Shown: positions 12,101-22,757, counted from the first letter of the stretch. The stretch is DNA of 64,000 nucleotides from Pleodorina starrii (GCA_030267565.1 BRXU01000009.1:1572001-1636000); one strand, 5' to 3'. Numbers and translations are program-made. Notes: generated by a model from the sequence alone, not told the origin.

Positions 12101-15100
12101 GCGGTTGCGCGTGCGTCACCGCGTGTCAGTCATGCCTAGTGTGCGGGCGGCGGCGACGGATGGAGGATGCGGAGCAGCCTCCGCCAACGGGAGATGGGTG
12201 ATTCGTGTTGCTGCACTTCATAAGTCGAAGACCAGTAGCTGAGGGGCCGTTTGGGTTAGTTGGTGTTGGTTAGGTAGTTGCCCATTTGGTGCAGCCCCTC
12301 ACTTCCGGCCCCTGCCCTGGTACAGCTATTACGCGCCCGCCCTTGCCATCTAGCATAAACCTGCGCCGGCCCCTTGCCTCTTGACTGCCAACCTCGGCTC
12401 TTGCCGCCACCGCAACCACCACCAACCCCACCCCCGCTCGGGCGGTGTTTCCCCCACCGCCACCCCGCCCTCCCTCCGCTGCGGTCACAGCTCTCTTCCG
12501 GTCTTGGCAAGGTATGCGGGGTAATAGGTATTACTGGGTGGATTCTGGGTCGCCTCCGTCCCTCCGCTACCGTACCTCCTCTACTACCCTCCCCTTTCTT
12601 CCCTCTCAAACCTCACCAGGCGACAAGTAAGCCTCCGCACGCCGGTTCTGCCCGCGGGGCCTGAGGATATTTGCCATCAGGTTCCAGCTCTTGCCGCGCT
12701 TCCGCGGGACGCCGCCGCCGCCGCTGCCCTGCGCTGCTGAATCCGAGTCGCCGCGCACCATGCCGTCGGTCGCCGCTGAGCTCGCCTCCTCCAAGCCACC
12801 GCCGGCGGCGCCGCCGCCACCGCCCGGCGACGACGGCAGCTGCTGGTTCGTGGCGCTGCTCCGCGGCGAGTCCCGTGCCACGCGCCGCGCCGCGGCGCTG
12901 CTGAACGGCCCGCTGTTGTTCCGCCCCGACAGATCCGACGCCCCGGCGCCGCCGCCGGGCACGCCCTCCGGTGCGCCGTCGAGCTCCATCGACGGCATCG
13001 CGTTGCCGCCGACGCCCGGCAGGAGCGCCGACGGCAGCGGCGCCGACATCAGCGCCGACGGATGCGTCGAGGCGGGCGCGGGCGGCGGCGTCGGCGCCGC
13101 CGACGCCGGTTCTGGCGGCGGCGCCAGCGCCGGCTCCACCTGCCCGTTCATCTTCATGCTCATGTGGCCCAGCTTGGTTGCGAGCTGGTGGGCGCAGGCC
13201 ATCATGCGGAGAGTGCAGGCGCGCAGGCCCTTGTCGGCGTGGCGCCGCTCGTGCTCGTTGGGGTAGAAGAGCACAATCATGGAGTCGCCCGCGAACTTGA
13301 CCACGTCGCCCTCGAAGGCCATAATCATGTTTATGGCGCGGGTAAAGTAGTTGTTCATGCAGGTCGTCAAGAGCTCCACGCCCGAGGTACCTGGGGGGCA
13401 GCGGGGCGGAGGGTGAGAGTGAGAATGGGGTGAGGGGTAAGAAAGGAGAGACCCGCGGCGAGGGGAAGTGCGGCGACGTTGGCGATGGTGGCGGGTGGAG
13501 GCGGAGGCGTCAGGGTGATAGGGCACGGTGGTGGCGCAAGGTGGTTACGCAGGTTGCGGCAACGCAAAAGACAGCGCAAGGGAGCAGGCGGAAGCTGGCG
13601 GCTGGACACGGCTGCTGTGGGCGCGGGTCAATGTGTGGGTTTCGGACGGACGGGCCAACGTATGTGTGTGGGAAGTTAAGACCCCGAAGGCGGTCAGGGG
13701 GCCGGGCCGGCGAATCAGCGCGACCCAGCGGGCAGGCGGGCGGCACGGGTGGGTGGTTTAGGAGGGCGGCGGGAGGGTCCCAGCCACCCAGCGGACAGGC
13801 GGCGGGCAGGCGTCGGCGCGCTACGCACCTTTCTTGGAGAGAATTTCCGTGAGCTTGGTGAAGCCCGTCACGTCCGCGATCATGACGGCAGCCTGTTGAG
13901 CCGTCGCCGTCGCCGGGGTCGGGCATCAAGCCAGCAAGCGAGCAGCGGGGAGCATGTGCGTGTTAACGAGCAGTTGCGGCACATGGAACCAGCCACACTG
14001 ATAAGCGCCGGCCTTGCCAACTGCCGCTCAGCACTTTCAAAACCGGCTACCCCGGCCCCTTTCAGAGGAATGAGCGTGAGCGAGACCAACCTCCCAAACC
14101 CTCCCATCCTCTTCCTTCCTGCGTGAGATATAACAAACCAAACACAGACTCAACACCCTTCCCTGCTTCTCCCTTCCCTCTCCCTTCCCTCTCCCTTCCC
14201 TTCCCTCTCCCTTCCCTCTCCCTTCCCTCTCCCTTCCCTTCCCTCTCCCTTCCCTCTCCCTTCCCTTCCCTCTCCCTTCCCTGCTTCTCCCTTCCCTCTC
14301 CCTTCCCTCTCCCTTCCCTCTCCCTTCCCTCTCCCTTCCCTCTCCCTTCCCTCTCCCTCTCCCTTCCCTCTCCCTTCCCTTCCCTCTCCCTTCCCTCTCC
14401 CTCCCCTCTCCCTTCCCTCTCCCTTCCCTTCCCTCTCCCTTCCCTCTCCCTCTCCCTTCCCTCTCCCTCTCCCTTCACTCTCCCTTCCCTTCCCTCTCCC
14501 TTCCCTCTCCCTTCCCTCTCCCTTCCCTCTCCCTTCCCTCTCCCTTCCCTCTCCCTTCCCTCTCCCTTCCCTCTCCCTTCCCTCTCCCTCTCCCTTCCCT
14601 CTCCCTTCCCTTCCCTCTCCCTTCCCTCTCCCTTCCCTGCTTCTCCCTTCCCTCTCCCTTCCCTTCCCTTCCCTTCCCTCTCCCTTCCCTCTCCCTTCCC
14701 TCTCCCGTACCACTCCCATCCCTTCCCTCTCCCTTCCCTCTCCCTTCCCTCTCCCTTCCCTCTCCCTTCCCTCTCCCTTCCCTCTCCCTTCCCTCTCCCT
14801 TCCCTCTCCCTTCCCTCTCCCTTCCCTCTCCCTTCCCTCTCCCTTCCCTCTCCCTTCCCTCTCCCTCTCCCTCTCCCTCTCCCTCTCCCTCTCCCTCTCC
14901 CTCTCCCTCTCCCTCTCCCTCTCCCTCTCCCTCTCCCTCTCCCTCTCCCTCTCCCTCTCCCTCTCCCTCTCCCTTCCCTCTCCCTTCCCTCTCCCTTCCC
15001 TCTCCCTTCCCTCTCCCTTCCCTCTCCCTTCCCTCTCCCTTCCCTCTCCCTTCCCTCTCCCTTCCCTCTCCCTTCCCTTCCCTCTCCCTTCCCTCTCCCT

Positions 15101-18100
15101 TCCCTTCCCTCTCCCTTCCCTTCCCCTTCCCTATCCCTTCCCTCTCCCTTCCCTCTCCCTTCCCTCTCCCTTCCCTTCCCTCTCCCTTCCCTCTCCCTTC
15201 CCTTCCCTCTCCCTTCCCTCTCCCTTCCCTCTCCCTTCCCTCTCCCTTCCCTCTCCCTTCCCTCTCCCTTCCCTCTCCCTTCCCTCTCCCTTCCCTCTCC
15301 CTTCCCTCTCCCTGCGGCCCTCGCCTGGAGCTCGATGATGCTGGGCTGCAGCGTCTTGGACGCGGCCGTGAGGTCCCGCCCCGCCGCGTCAAACCCGCGG
15401 TACTTTTCGTGGTTCAGAGTGATGTCCTCAATGAACAGCCGCGGCACAAACGGCGGCAGCGTCGACAGCGGCCGCAGCACTCCCTGCTTCATGGTGCTCT
15501 TCTTGAAGGACACGCTGCTGGCGGCGCCCATCATGCGCAGCTCGCTGGGGCTGGGGCCGACCGGGCCGCTGCCGCCCATGCCCCAATGAGCTGTTTGAGG
15601 CCCTGCGGGCGAGCGGGGGCGAGGGCGAGGGCGCGGGCTCGTTGCTATTGGGCACGCGGGGTTGGGGGCGAGCGCGTGTGCAGAAGGAGGACTGGGGTTG
15701 AGGCTGGGGGTGCTGTCGGGCGGTGGGAGGTGAGCGCAACGCACGGAACAACAAACCAGCGGCGCCGGCCCTGCGCTGCCACGCTCATCAGCCCAGGGCG
15801 GCCCAGGGCGCCGTCAGCTCTACGCAACTCGCGCTGACCAGACGGTCCAGACGAGGAGCAGACGCACCCTCGAGCCGCCCGGATGGGGTCGGGCCGCGCT
15901 AGCCACAGCCCCCACACGTCCCCACCAGGGCCTCCAACAACGCCCACACAGAGCTCCTGCCGGCCCCCTGAAACGCAACCCCACGGAGGGCGGCCGTCCA
16001 AGGCCCGTGCAGGCCGCGGCTCCCGCAGCGCCGCAGCGCCACCTCCAAAGCCGCGGGATCGCAGCACCTGAATTCGGACTCACCGCCGCTGGGCCGCACG
16101 TCTTCCACGTCCTCATCGTCGGAGTCGTGCGGCACCGGCCGTGGCGGCGGCTGGCCGGCGGCAGCTGCTGCTACCGTCGTTACCGACACCGTTGCCGCCG
16201 CCGCGGCCGGAGCCGCGGGCTCCGCCTCATCGTCCGTTTCTGCGCCCGCGGTCTTCGCGGGCGCTTCCGGCCCGTCCGGCGACTGCGCCGCCTGCAGGCC
16301 AAGCGACGGTGCGTAGGTGAATGCAATGCTGGGTTGCAAACGGCGACGGAAATCGGCGTGGGTCGTGTATGGCAAGGAACGGGTGGGGCCCGGGCCTGAG
16401 CCGCTACGCGCGCGGTCCGTGGCCCGCACTCCCAGGCCCCCTATGGCGGCGGCAGCAGAACGACCGTCCGATCCCTGCCCCGGTTAAGGGAGACACGAAG
16501 CCGCACCCCTCTCATGGCCTCTCAAGTGAAAGGAGAAGCCTGGCTCATGTCCCTCACATGCCACGCTTCCAGTCCGCGACCGCGGGATTTATTCGAATCA
16601 CGCTGGACAGGTCGCCTGAACAGCGTCGCTCGGGTGCGGCTGCGCGTGTCCCCAGGAGCGGCTGCCGTATCTCCCTGCGAACACCGCGGCCGCCGCTTGC
16701 TGGGTGCGGCAGCGCGCGCCGGCGACGCAGCGCTGGGCTGCGCTGCGCGGTGCGTGCCTCAGCCCTGTCGGCCGCGAGTGAGGCAGCGACGCGCCGAGCG
16801 CGCTCTGCGCCCACACGGGGTGGGGGCGGGGCTGGCTGTTCAGTCGCTGCTTCCTGCTGCTGCTGCCGGGGCCGCGTCCGCCGTCGGGGATCCATCCATC
16901 CATCCGACCGGTCGGTCGGTTGGCTGTCACGTCGCCGCTGCTGCCCCCTCCGTGTCAAGGCAAGGTCCGCGGCAATGGCCAACCCAGTTCACGTCAAGAG
17001 GGCAGGGATGGGGCTAATCCGCCGCCAACCCCACCCAACACCCCCGCAACCGAACTCCTGCACGCCGCTGCGTTCGTTGGATGGCCTCAGGTGCACCGTC
17101 AGAGGCCGGCTGGCTGGCTGGCCGGTCATTTGGGGCCTGAAGGGCTGTCCCTCGCTCACGGGCTGTCCTGCTTGCTGACGAACAGCTAGCTGACCAACCC
17201 GGCTAGTCATTGCTAGTAGTCGCCTAGCTAGCCAGCTAGCTAGCCAAAGCCAGACTGCTAACTCGCTAGCCAGTTAGCCAGCCGGCCACTTAGCTAGCTA
17301 GCCAGTTGGTTGGCTGGTCGCCCCCCTGCTCCCTGGTCCCCTGCTCCCTGGTCCCCTGCTCCCTGGTCCCCTGCTCCGGCCTGAACGTGGATAACCCCCT
17401 GCTATCGCCCACACCATCGCGCTTGCGCTCGGAGCTTTACCTGTTGCCCGGGCTTGGCGATCCCGGCCGTCGACCGCTGCTTCGTCCGCTGGATGGACAT
17501 CATCTTTATGAACTTCCGCCGGATCCCCGCCTCCCCGGCCCCGCCACCAGAGTCGACGCCACTCGCCGGCGCGGCGTGCTGACCGCTGCTGCTGGGTGGC
17601 GTGCCGTCCCGGCCCGATATGGAGGGCGGCTTGGGTGACCCCGGGGACGGGGAGCCCCCCTGCCCCCCGCCCAGGAGAGCCAGCCCGGTCCATGCGCCGG
17701 CCGTCTGGGGCGCGGGGTCGGCGCCGCCGCTGTTCTCCTCATCTGGGTCTGCTTTCAGGTCCTGCAGCGTCGCGCACCGCTGCGGTGGCCCCCGGCTCTG
17801 CCGCGCCTCATCCGAGGACGGCGGTGGCAAGGGTGTCCCCTGCTGGCTGACGGAGGCGGTCGGCTGCGCCAGGAGAATGTCCGGAGTACCTGGGTTCGGC
17901 CCAGCCGCGCCGGGCCAAGGGGTACGTAAAGGTGAGGTGGGGAGACGGGGGCATGGGGCACTGAGCGGGTCAGGGAAGGGAGCGATGCGAGCTGAGCAGC
18001 AGCCCGACATGGGGGCGCAGAGACGCGGGTTTTCGACACGGAACGGAACGGGCATCGTAAGGCGCATGGCGCGTCGTTTTTCGTCGGGGGTGATTGTGTG

Positions 18101-19035
18101 GCCGTTCCCGTCTCTTGCGGGGTTCTGTCGGTGGCCATTCCAGTGAGGCAGGGAGTGTGTGAAACGACGGGGGTAACGGAAGAGAGGGTCCAGGACGCGT
18201 GCCGCGGGTGCGCTGGGTGGGTGAGCGGGCGCCCAGTCGCCCACCAACACGCACATCCCCGCAGGGCCCCTGGGGGAGTTACCTTTCGACTGTGGCACGC
18301 TGTAGCTGTTCCGCCGCTGCTTGGCCCTCCGCACCCTGCGATCGCGGGGGGAGAGGCGAAACCGCGCTCAACGGCAAGCGGCCAGCCGTAAGCCAGGTAA
18401 TATTCAGGCACAAAGCCCGCCGACTCACCAGTCTCTTGGAGAAGCCTCTGACATGGGCGCCTCGTTGGCCTGGAAACCTACGGTCACACGAACTTGCCGT
18501 CAGCCGGTGCGATTGGTACACACACGACCGCGCAGGAGGTCGCTCCTGACACGCACCTCTGCCATCTGCTGTCGACAAGGGCGGTCGGACATTTTGCGCT
18601 GAAGACTGCTGACAGCGCGCAGCTCCAAGAAGCCCACGAGTCAGGTCATCGGACGAAGGCGGTAACGGGTGCTTCCGGTTAGAATGCCCCGGCACCTCTT
18701 CGTCGTGCGCAAACCCTGAGATTGGCAAATAAGAATGTCAATCTCCATCAGCTGGAATTTGCTTTTCGACAGCGCACGCGCAGACCAGCCGCACCTGCTT
18801 TGCCGCCGTCTGGCCCTACCCCAGAGTCAGTGTGCACATTGCGTTGCAAACTGGCGTCCTGGGCTGCTCGTGCTCTGTCCCATGCTTGCAGGATGTCTGC
18901 AGCTGCTGCATCGTCCCCGGCAAGTGTAGGCCGACGGCTAGGCCTGTCCCCGCCAGGCTCCTCCCGGTCTGTTCGACTAGGACCATTAGAGGGGTTTTCA
19001 TGCTGGTGTTGGCCTCCACCTGGCTGCGAGGCCAT
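175..19035 (-). CDS. Soluble adenylyl cyclase-like protein (C1-C2-STAND ATPase), 3' end outside window
   Basis: Predicted cytosolic class III cyclase (ATP to cAMP) of the ADCY10/sAC type. Order seen: N-terminal disordered region, split C1 domain, C2 domain, P-loop STAND ATPase, helical C-terminus running off the left edge. Exons, 5' to 3' on the minus strand: 18778-19035, 18429-18469, 18283-18335, 17441-17889, 16084-16291, 15325-15590, 13829-13892, 12617-13390, 11347-12089, 10563-11005, 10069-10250, 9276-about 9945, 8541-8705, 8180-8323, 6607-7920, 6227-6333, 5930-6117, 5660-5820, 4934-5178, 4496-4658, 4027-4224, 3467-3718, 2907-3089, 2465-2578, 1922-2110, 1240-1402, 680-801, 175-302. Phases agree at every junction except exon 11/12, where the acceptor could be 9945, 9913 or 9886. 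About 2,660 residues are in the window. The first three exons (start ATG at 19035) are the weakest part; the call from 16291 leftward is firm. Two introns use GC donors (at 15324 and 679). Confidence 0.85.
820..850 (+). repeat. Dispersed intronic element, copy 1
   Basis: Core GGTAAAAAATGATACCGC followed by AGCGGAGACGG, in a cyclase intron 18 nt from exon 680-801. On the gene's sense strand it forms the tail of the intron (GCGGTATCATTTTTTACC then the acceptor). The 17-nt string TACCGCAGCGGAGACGG is identical in the copies at 3104 and 23036. Confidence 0.75.
2341..2462. repeat. CGCA/CATA microsatellite in a cyclase intron
   Basis: Tandem ACGCACGCACATAC units, about 120 bp, between the coding exons 1922-2110 and 2465-2578. 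It ends directly at the splice donor of exon 2465-2578. No coding value. Confidence 0.95.
2907..6117 (-). other. STAND-type P-loop ATPase domain of the cyclase
   Basis: Exon 5930-6117 encodes [16 protein letters not shown] and the strand [11 protein letters not shown]. Exon 5660-5820 continues [10 protein letters not shown], so the Walker A (GNTGMGKT) is rebuilt exactly across a phase-1 intron. Exon 2907-3089 encodes [18 protein letters not shown] and [12 protein letters not shown], matching the STAND Walker B and the following TTR strand; the usual Asp-Asp of Walker B reads Glu-Asn here. Between the two lie exons 4934-5178, 4496-4658, 4027-4224 and 3467-3718, which hold Gln, Gly and Ala repeats between short helices. 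In mammalian sAC this region follows C2 directly, so the domain order is canonical. Whether ATP is hydrolysed is unknown. Confidence 0.8.
3104..3152 (+). repeat. Dispersed intronic element, copy 2 (longest)
   Basis: GGTAAAAATGATACCGC core, AGCGGAGACGG, a second GAGACGG, then CGTTAGCGAACGGACC. It starts 14 nt from exon 2907-3089 of the cyclase gene. The distal 16-nt string CGTTAGCGAACGGACC recurs exactly at 20570-20585. Weaker relatives: 8054-8103, 8332-8416 (ends GAGCGAACGGACC), 9961-10000, 13436-13480, 21717-21742 and 29590-29624. Confidence 0.75.
6227..7920 (-). other. Cyclase C2 domain with Ala/Gly/Pro-rich leader
   Basis: The 1,314-nt exon 6607-7920 starts with about 240 low-complexity residues (poly-Ala, poly-Pro, Gly/Ser) and enters the C2 domain near 7165. 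Seen in order: [21 protein letters not shown], then [13 protein letters not shown] at the place where C1 has its metal Asp (absent here, as usual in sAC C2), then [18 protein letters not shown], a signature of sAC C2. Then come [14 protein letters not shown] and [15 protein letters not shown], whose Asn and Arg fit the transition-state residues. Exon 6227-6333 closes the domain with [14 protein letters not shown]. Metal ligands in C1 plus Asn/Arg in C2 predict one competent active site at the pseudo-dimer interface. Confidence 0.9.
8180..8705 (-). other. Cyclase C1 domain, second half
   Basis: Exons 8541-8705 and 8180-8323 are both exact multiples of three with phase 0 ends. They encode [13 protein letters not shown], then [14 protein letters not shown] and [15 protein letters not shown], followed by [19 protein letters not shown]. 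This is the sAC-specific C1 tail: the SAG-x-hhhFhVGG strand, the WEF-hhGD-Ph block and the residues after it. It completes the C1 fold begun around 13892, about 4.4 kb upstream in the gene. The intron to its right (8706-9275) holds the GTGCAT repeat. Confidence 0.85.
8756..8838. repeat. GTGCAT-rich tandem repeat in a cyclase intron
   Basis: Irregular tandem array of GTGCAT with three ATGACCACGTGCATGTGC-type units, in the intron right of exon 8541-8705. It contains repeated CACGTG E-box-like palindromes, but an intronic microsatellite is the simplest reading. Confidence 0.85.
9276..13142 (-). other. Very long low-complexity insertion inside the C1 domain
   Basis: From about 13142 (after the residues MKMNG) through exons 11347-12089, 10563-11005, 10069-10250 and 9276-9945, the open, phase-consistent frame encodes roughly 850 residues rich in Ala, Gly, Ser and Pro, with acidic and Ser/Arg patches. 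Recognisable cyclase sequence resumes only with [13 protein letters not shown] at the 9276 end and the following exon. The segment includes runs of 7 to 9 Ala or Gly and an acidic stretch ([11 protein letters not shown]). Human sAC has only a few residues at this place. Disordered inserts are common in volvocine proteins, but this one splits a catalytic domain. The ends of the insertion are inferred by comparison with the family pattern. Confidence 0.75.
12617..13892 (-). other. Cyclase C1 domain, first half (both metal-binding aspartates)
   Basis: Exon 13829-13892 encodes the strand [18 protein letters not shown], in which the Asp of IADVTGF is the first metal ligand of class III cyclases. 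The next exon supplies GTSGVELL and then [14 protein letters not shown], giving the second metal Asp (FAGD). The Lys just before FAGD matches the Lys at the bicarbonate pseudo-site of mammalian sAC (family knowledge). C1 therefore looks metal-competent. The upstream exon 15325-15590 carries the N-terminal sAC segment [13 protein letters not shown], normally found just ahead of C1. After about 80 residues of exon 12617-13390 the sequence leaves the cyclase fold and becomes Pro/Ala/Ser/Gly-rich. Confidence 0.9.
14157..15313. repeat. Polypyrimidine/polypurine satellite in a cyclase intron
   Basis: About 1,157 bp of near-uninterrupted CCCTTCCCTCT-type repeats on the plus strand (units TTCCCTCTCCC and TTCCCTTCCCTCTCCC), with a pure CTCCCT hexamer block at about 14857-14973 and a few interruptions (CTGCTT; GTACCACTCCCATC near 14706). 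It fills most of the intron between exons 15325-15590 and 13829-13892. On the transcribed sense strand it reads as GGGAGAGGGAAGGG repeats. Long open frames on both strands here are repeat artefacts, not genes. Confidence 0.97.
17323..17376. repeat. 15-bp tandem repeat CCCCTGCTCCCTGGT
   Basis: Nearly four head-to-tail copies of a 15-bp unit in the cyclase intron left of exon 17441-17889. It is preceded at about 17185-17320 by a CTAGC/GCTAGC-rich degenerate array. Both are simple repeats with no coding potential. Confidence 0.9.
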
Positions 19036-19752
19036 GCTGCTTCTTCACGCTCTAAAGACCATTTCGCCTCGCAACCCGCTCAACTCCTTCCGGTAAGCCC
19101 AACCTGCGTGCCATAGTTATCATCGATTATGCTGGCTGAAGGGGCACAATGTACACACTCGTTTCGAGTAGACGCTTCATGCGAAGGTGAACCTGCCCCG
19201 GCATCGTTCCACAAAAACGGTGAGCCCATTACACGGCGCTAGACGCACATAATGATCGCCCAGCCGGGCGGTGCTGTGCTGGCTCCTGCACTGCCAAAAG
19301 GTCCTCCGGCCAGGCTCCTCCGCTGCTTCCCTTTGCCAGCCAGAAAGTTGTTCAACGCAAGAACAGTCGAGAACTGAAGCACAGTCTAACTTGCAGTGCA
19401 TTAACTTAGCGCCTGATCCAGTCGGGGTGATTTTCACCTTCTCAGAGATGTTTAAGCATGCGAAAGGAACAAGTAGTGACACAGGATGACTTTGTTGCAA
19501 AATGTATAGGAAAAACCGTGATGTGCAATGAGGTTGTGGGAAGCTCCAAACCGTCCAAACCGTCCGAACTGAGTTCCGAACTGGTACATCACTATGCCGA
19601 TATATCTGATCCCTCTACATTCTATTGGCAACCCCTTTTAATTCTTGCCATTAAAACGGAAAAGTGTGGGAGGCTTCGTTGTTCCTATCGAGTCCGTATC
19701 GGAGAGGGTAATCGTTTGGCCAAAGGACTATTGCGCCGACTTTCCTTGTGAA
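19036..19752. promoter_or_regulatory. Divergent spacer between cyclase and Rab prenyltransferase genes
   Basis: This 717-bp stretch separates the proposed cyclase ATG (minus, 19035) from the RABGGTB-like ATG (plus, 19753), so it should hold both promoters and 5' UTRs. It is visibly richer in A/T than the flanking genes. No convincing coding exon, tRNA or clear TATA box was found. Confidence 0.5.
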
Positions 19753-22700
19753 ATGGCTTCGGATCACCAAACTTCGCCTCATGACGGCCTGGGCCAACGA
19801 CGAACGTTGCTGACCGACAAACATGCGGCATACATCAAATCTTTTTCCCGATTATGGGAGGTAGGACCAGATTAGTCTGCCTCTCTACGAACATACACTT
19901 CCGGTCTTCGGCTTCCGTCCCCGACTGGTGAACGAGGCACTAGCTTACCTTCCAGGAAGAGGCACATCTCCCGCAGCGCACGCTCCCTCCTTGCTAACTC
20001 AAGGTGCCGTGAACGCGAGGGAGCGTTCCCCGCGCCAGGAGGGGTTGTGGCCCCAACCCCTACGCCGCAAATCCACACTGCGAGGCTGTCCCCTCTTGGC
20101 CGTGTTCACAAACCTGCAACTCAAGTGCCTCCCGTCGGCCGCTAACCGGCATCCGTCCCGTGTGTGCACGCGCGCCATCCCCGGTCGCTGCATCCTCGCA
20201 GACGCCCGACAAGCTCGAATTTGTTGCTACGGAACACTTTTGGATGAGCGGAATGTACTGGGGTTTGTCCGCCATGTACCTGCTTGGCCGGTTAGAGGAG
20301 ATGGACAAGGACGCGATCCTTTCCTGGGTGCTGCGATGCCAGCGTCCCTGCGGCGGCTTCGGCGGCAGCGAACGCAACGACCCACACCTGCTGTACACGC
20401 TCAGTGCCGTACAGATTCTGGCCCTGTACGACAAGTTGGACGAGCTGGACGCCGACAGGGTGGCGTCATGTGAGCCAAGGGGCCATGGGTTGGTGCTTGG
20501 TTGGTCCAGGGGGAGACCCACTCGGGGCAGTAAAAGAAAGGAATAACCGCAGCAAAGGAACGGAGACGGCGTTAGCGAACGGACCCTGCGGCGGCCTGGG
20601 GCGGCCCTTAGTTTTAGGTCCGGGCTCGCCAACGGCGCCTGCCTCCGTCCCGTCGCTGCGGCATCTTCTTTGTGGCCCCTCGCAGACGTGGCGAAGCTGC
20701 AGCAGCCCGACGGGTCCTTTGCCGGCGATGCCTGGGGCGAGATTGACACACGGTGCGTTGTGACTGCATACCGTGACAGTGGGACACACGAACGGTGACA
20801 GTGGGAAGGCGGGGGCTCGCGCAGCAGCTGAGTAGTAGCATGGCCGCTGGCGGTTGGAGCCTTGCAGTGCCTTTGCTGGGGACGGCGGTGCGGGTGTAAC
20901 GATGCGGCCCTAGACTGGTCAATGCGAAAGTGCCGGGGCCCGGGGACGGCGGTGCGGGTCCGGCGACGGTGGCAGACCTTCTTGCAGGGCCACGCCGCTG
21001 TTGGCCCAGAGCACGCGCTGGCCGCATGTAGGCGGTGACTGATCTCTCGGCCGTTTCGTTTGTGACGGGAGGCCAAGGCCGCTCCCGGCCGTCGCGAGCC
21101 CCCGGCGCACCCCCATCCAACGAACCTGCCACCCGGCAAGCGGCGCACCCGCGGCTGGGGCGAACGCTTTGCCGTGGTGTGCCACGCCGCCACCCTGAAT
21201 CCCAAAGTCAGGCGCAGGGCTTGTACTGTACTGCGCCGTACTGTACGACAGGTTCACGTACTGCGCGCTGCTGTGCCTCTCCATCCTGGGCCGCACCTCC
21301 GTCATCGACGTCCCCCGCGCGCTGGGCTTTATCGCGCGCTGCAAGAACTTCGACGGTGGCTTCGGCTGCACTCCCGGTACGCCGTGGGATGGGGCTTTCG
21401 GCGTGCGACTCGCCCCGGGGCGGCCCCGCCGCCCTCCAGCACTTGCTCATCTACAGCTCGGCTAGGACCCAGCTGGCTTCGCTCCGCCCGCCATCTGCCT
21501 CCAGCGCCTTAACCTCACCCGTGTCCCCGCCCGCCTCACCTCGCCTCGGTTTGTCGGTTCCTTCCCTGCGGTCCGACCTTCTTTCGGCCCGCCCCGCCCC
21601 CCTGCCCCGCTAGGCAACGAGTCCCACGCGGGCCAGGTGTTCACGTGCATCGGCGCGCTGTCGCTGGCGGACGCACTCCACCTGGTGGACCGGGACCTGT
21701 TCTGCTGGTGGTGGGTGGTAACGAAGATGAGACCGCAGCGGTAGCCTGGAGGCAGGGCTGTCGGGCCCGGGTCCCTGGGCATTGCACGTGTTGATGTCGT
21801 TGGTGGGAACCGCACCGCGCTGCGCTTGGCGCGCGACGTGGGGCTCGTCTGCGGTGCGCAGATGGCGGTGGATGGCTTGGCCTGGCCTGGGCGTGCGTGC
21901 ATCTGCTCGTATGCCTTTGACGGTCGGGGCGGTCGGGAGCTGAGGGGGCAGAAGGGAGTGACCGCGCCGATCGTCGCCCGTGAAGGAGGTCGCGAGCGGA
22001 CGCATGGGGTGATCTGGGACTGCCGGAACGGGCAGGCAGGGGCGTGGTGGTGAGGCGCGCAGCGCTGAGGGTCCCCCGCCCCGCATGTGGACCGCGCTGC
22101 TCCGGGACCCCGCAGGCTGTGTGAGCGCCAGACCAAGTCCGGCGGGCTCAACGGCCGGCCGGAGAAGCTCCAAGACGTGAGTGGGGACGGGGCAGGACGC
22201 GGGGGTGGTGCTGGCGCGGTGCTGTCTTTCCTCCTGTTGCACATCTTTTGTGCACATGTGGACATCCCGATGTCGCTCCCGGCGCGCGTTGCGTACCGTA
22301 ATGGCTGGCCTTCACTCTTCAGCCATCCTGCGCTTCTGTACCCGTGACTGGAAACTCACCCTCTGCCTCTCCTCCACCTCCGCCCCAGGTCTGCTACTCC
22401 TGGTGGTGCCTCTCCTGCCTCAGCATCCTGGGCCGCCTGCACTGGATCGACCGCGGCGCGCTCACCGCCTTCATCCTGGACTGCCAGGACGAGGAGGACG
22501 GCGGCATCTCCGACCGCCCGGACGACATGGCCGACGTCTACCACACCTTCTTCGGCATTGCAGGGCTGTCTCTGATGGGCTACCCGGGCCTGGCGGCAAT
22601 CGACCCAACCTGGGCGTTGCCGGTGGCCGTGGTGGAGCGAATCAAGAAGCGGCGGCTTCGGGAGTCAGGTGCGGAGGCGGCGGGGAGCGCTCCGGTGGCT

Positions 22701-22757
22701 GAGGCGGCGGCACCACCTGGTGGTGGTGCCGTCGCAAGGGAGACCGAGGCCAGCTGA
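19753..22757 (+). CDS. RABGGTB: Rab geranylgeranyltransferase (GGTase-II) beta subunit
   Basis: Catalytic beta subunit that, with the alpha subunit and Rab escort protein, transfers geranylgeranyl groups to C-terminal cysteines of Rab GTPases. Exons: 19753-19860, 20202-20469, 20686-20752, 21252-21376, 21614-21710, 22116-22176, 22389-22757; all phases join, giving 364 residues (human about 330). Start: [17 protein letters not shown] runs into [13 protein letters not shown], the conserved N-terminus. Then [98 protein letters not shown] and [19 protein letters not shown]. The Zn ligands Asp and Cys (spanning QD and VC at the 22176/22389 junction) and His (YHTFFG) are all present. The extra C-terminal 35 or so residues are Ala/Glu/Pro-rich. 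The second intron contains the dispersed element. Confidence 0.96.
20529..20585 (+). repeat. Dispersed intronic element, copy in the Rab prenyltransferase gene
   Basis: GTAAAAGAAAGGAATAACCG, then GCAAAGGAACGGAGACGG and CGTTAGCGAACGGACC, in the second intron of the RABGGTB-like gene. Here the element is in the sense orientation, whereas in the cyclase gene it is antisense to transcription. Confidence 0.7.

Noticed and set aside
14062..15744. Very long open frames on both strands (Arg/Glu/Gly-rich and Ser/Leu/Pro-rich)
   Set aside because: They are translations of the CCCTTCCCTCT satellite inside a cyclase intron; only the 15325-15590 part is coding.
18748..18794. Alternative end of cyclase exon 1 at the CAG/GTGCGG donor (18795)
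   Set aside because: It gives the wrong phase for the following micro-exon; the GTGCGC donor leaving exon end 18778 fits. Still uncertain.
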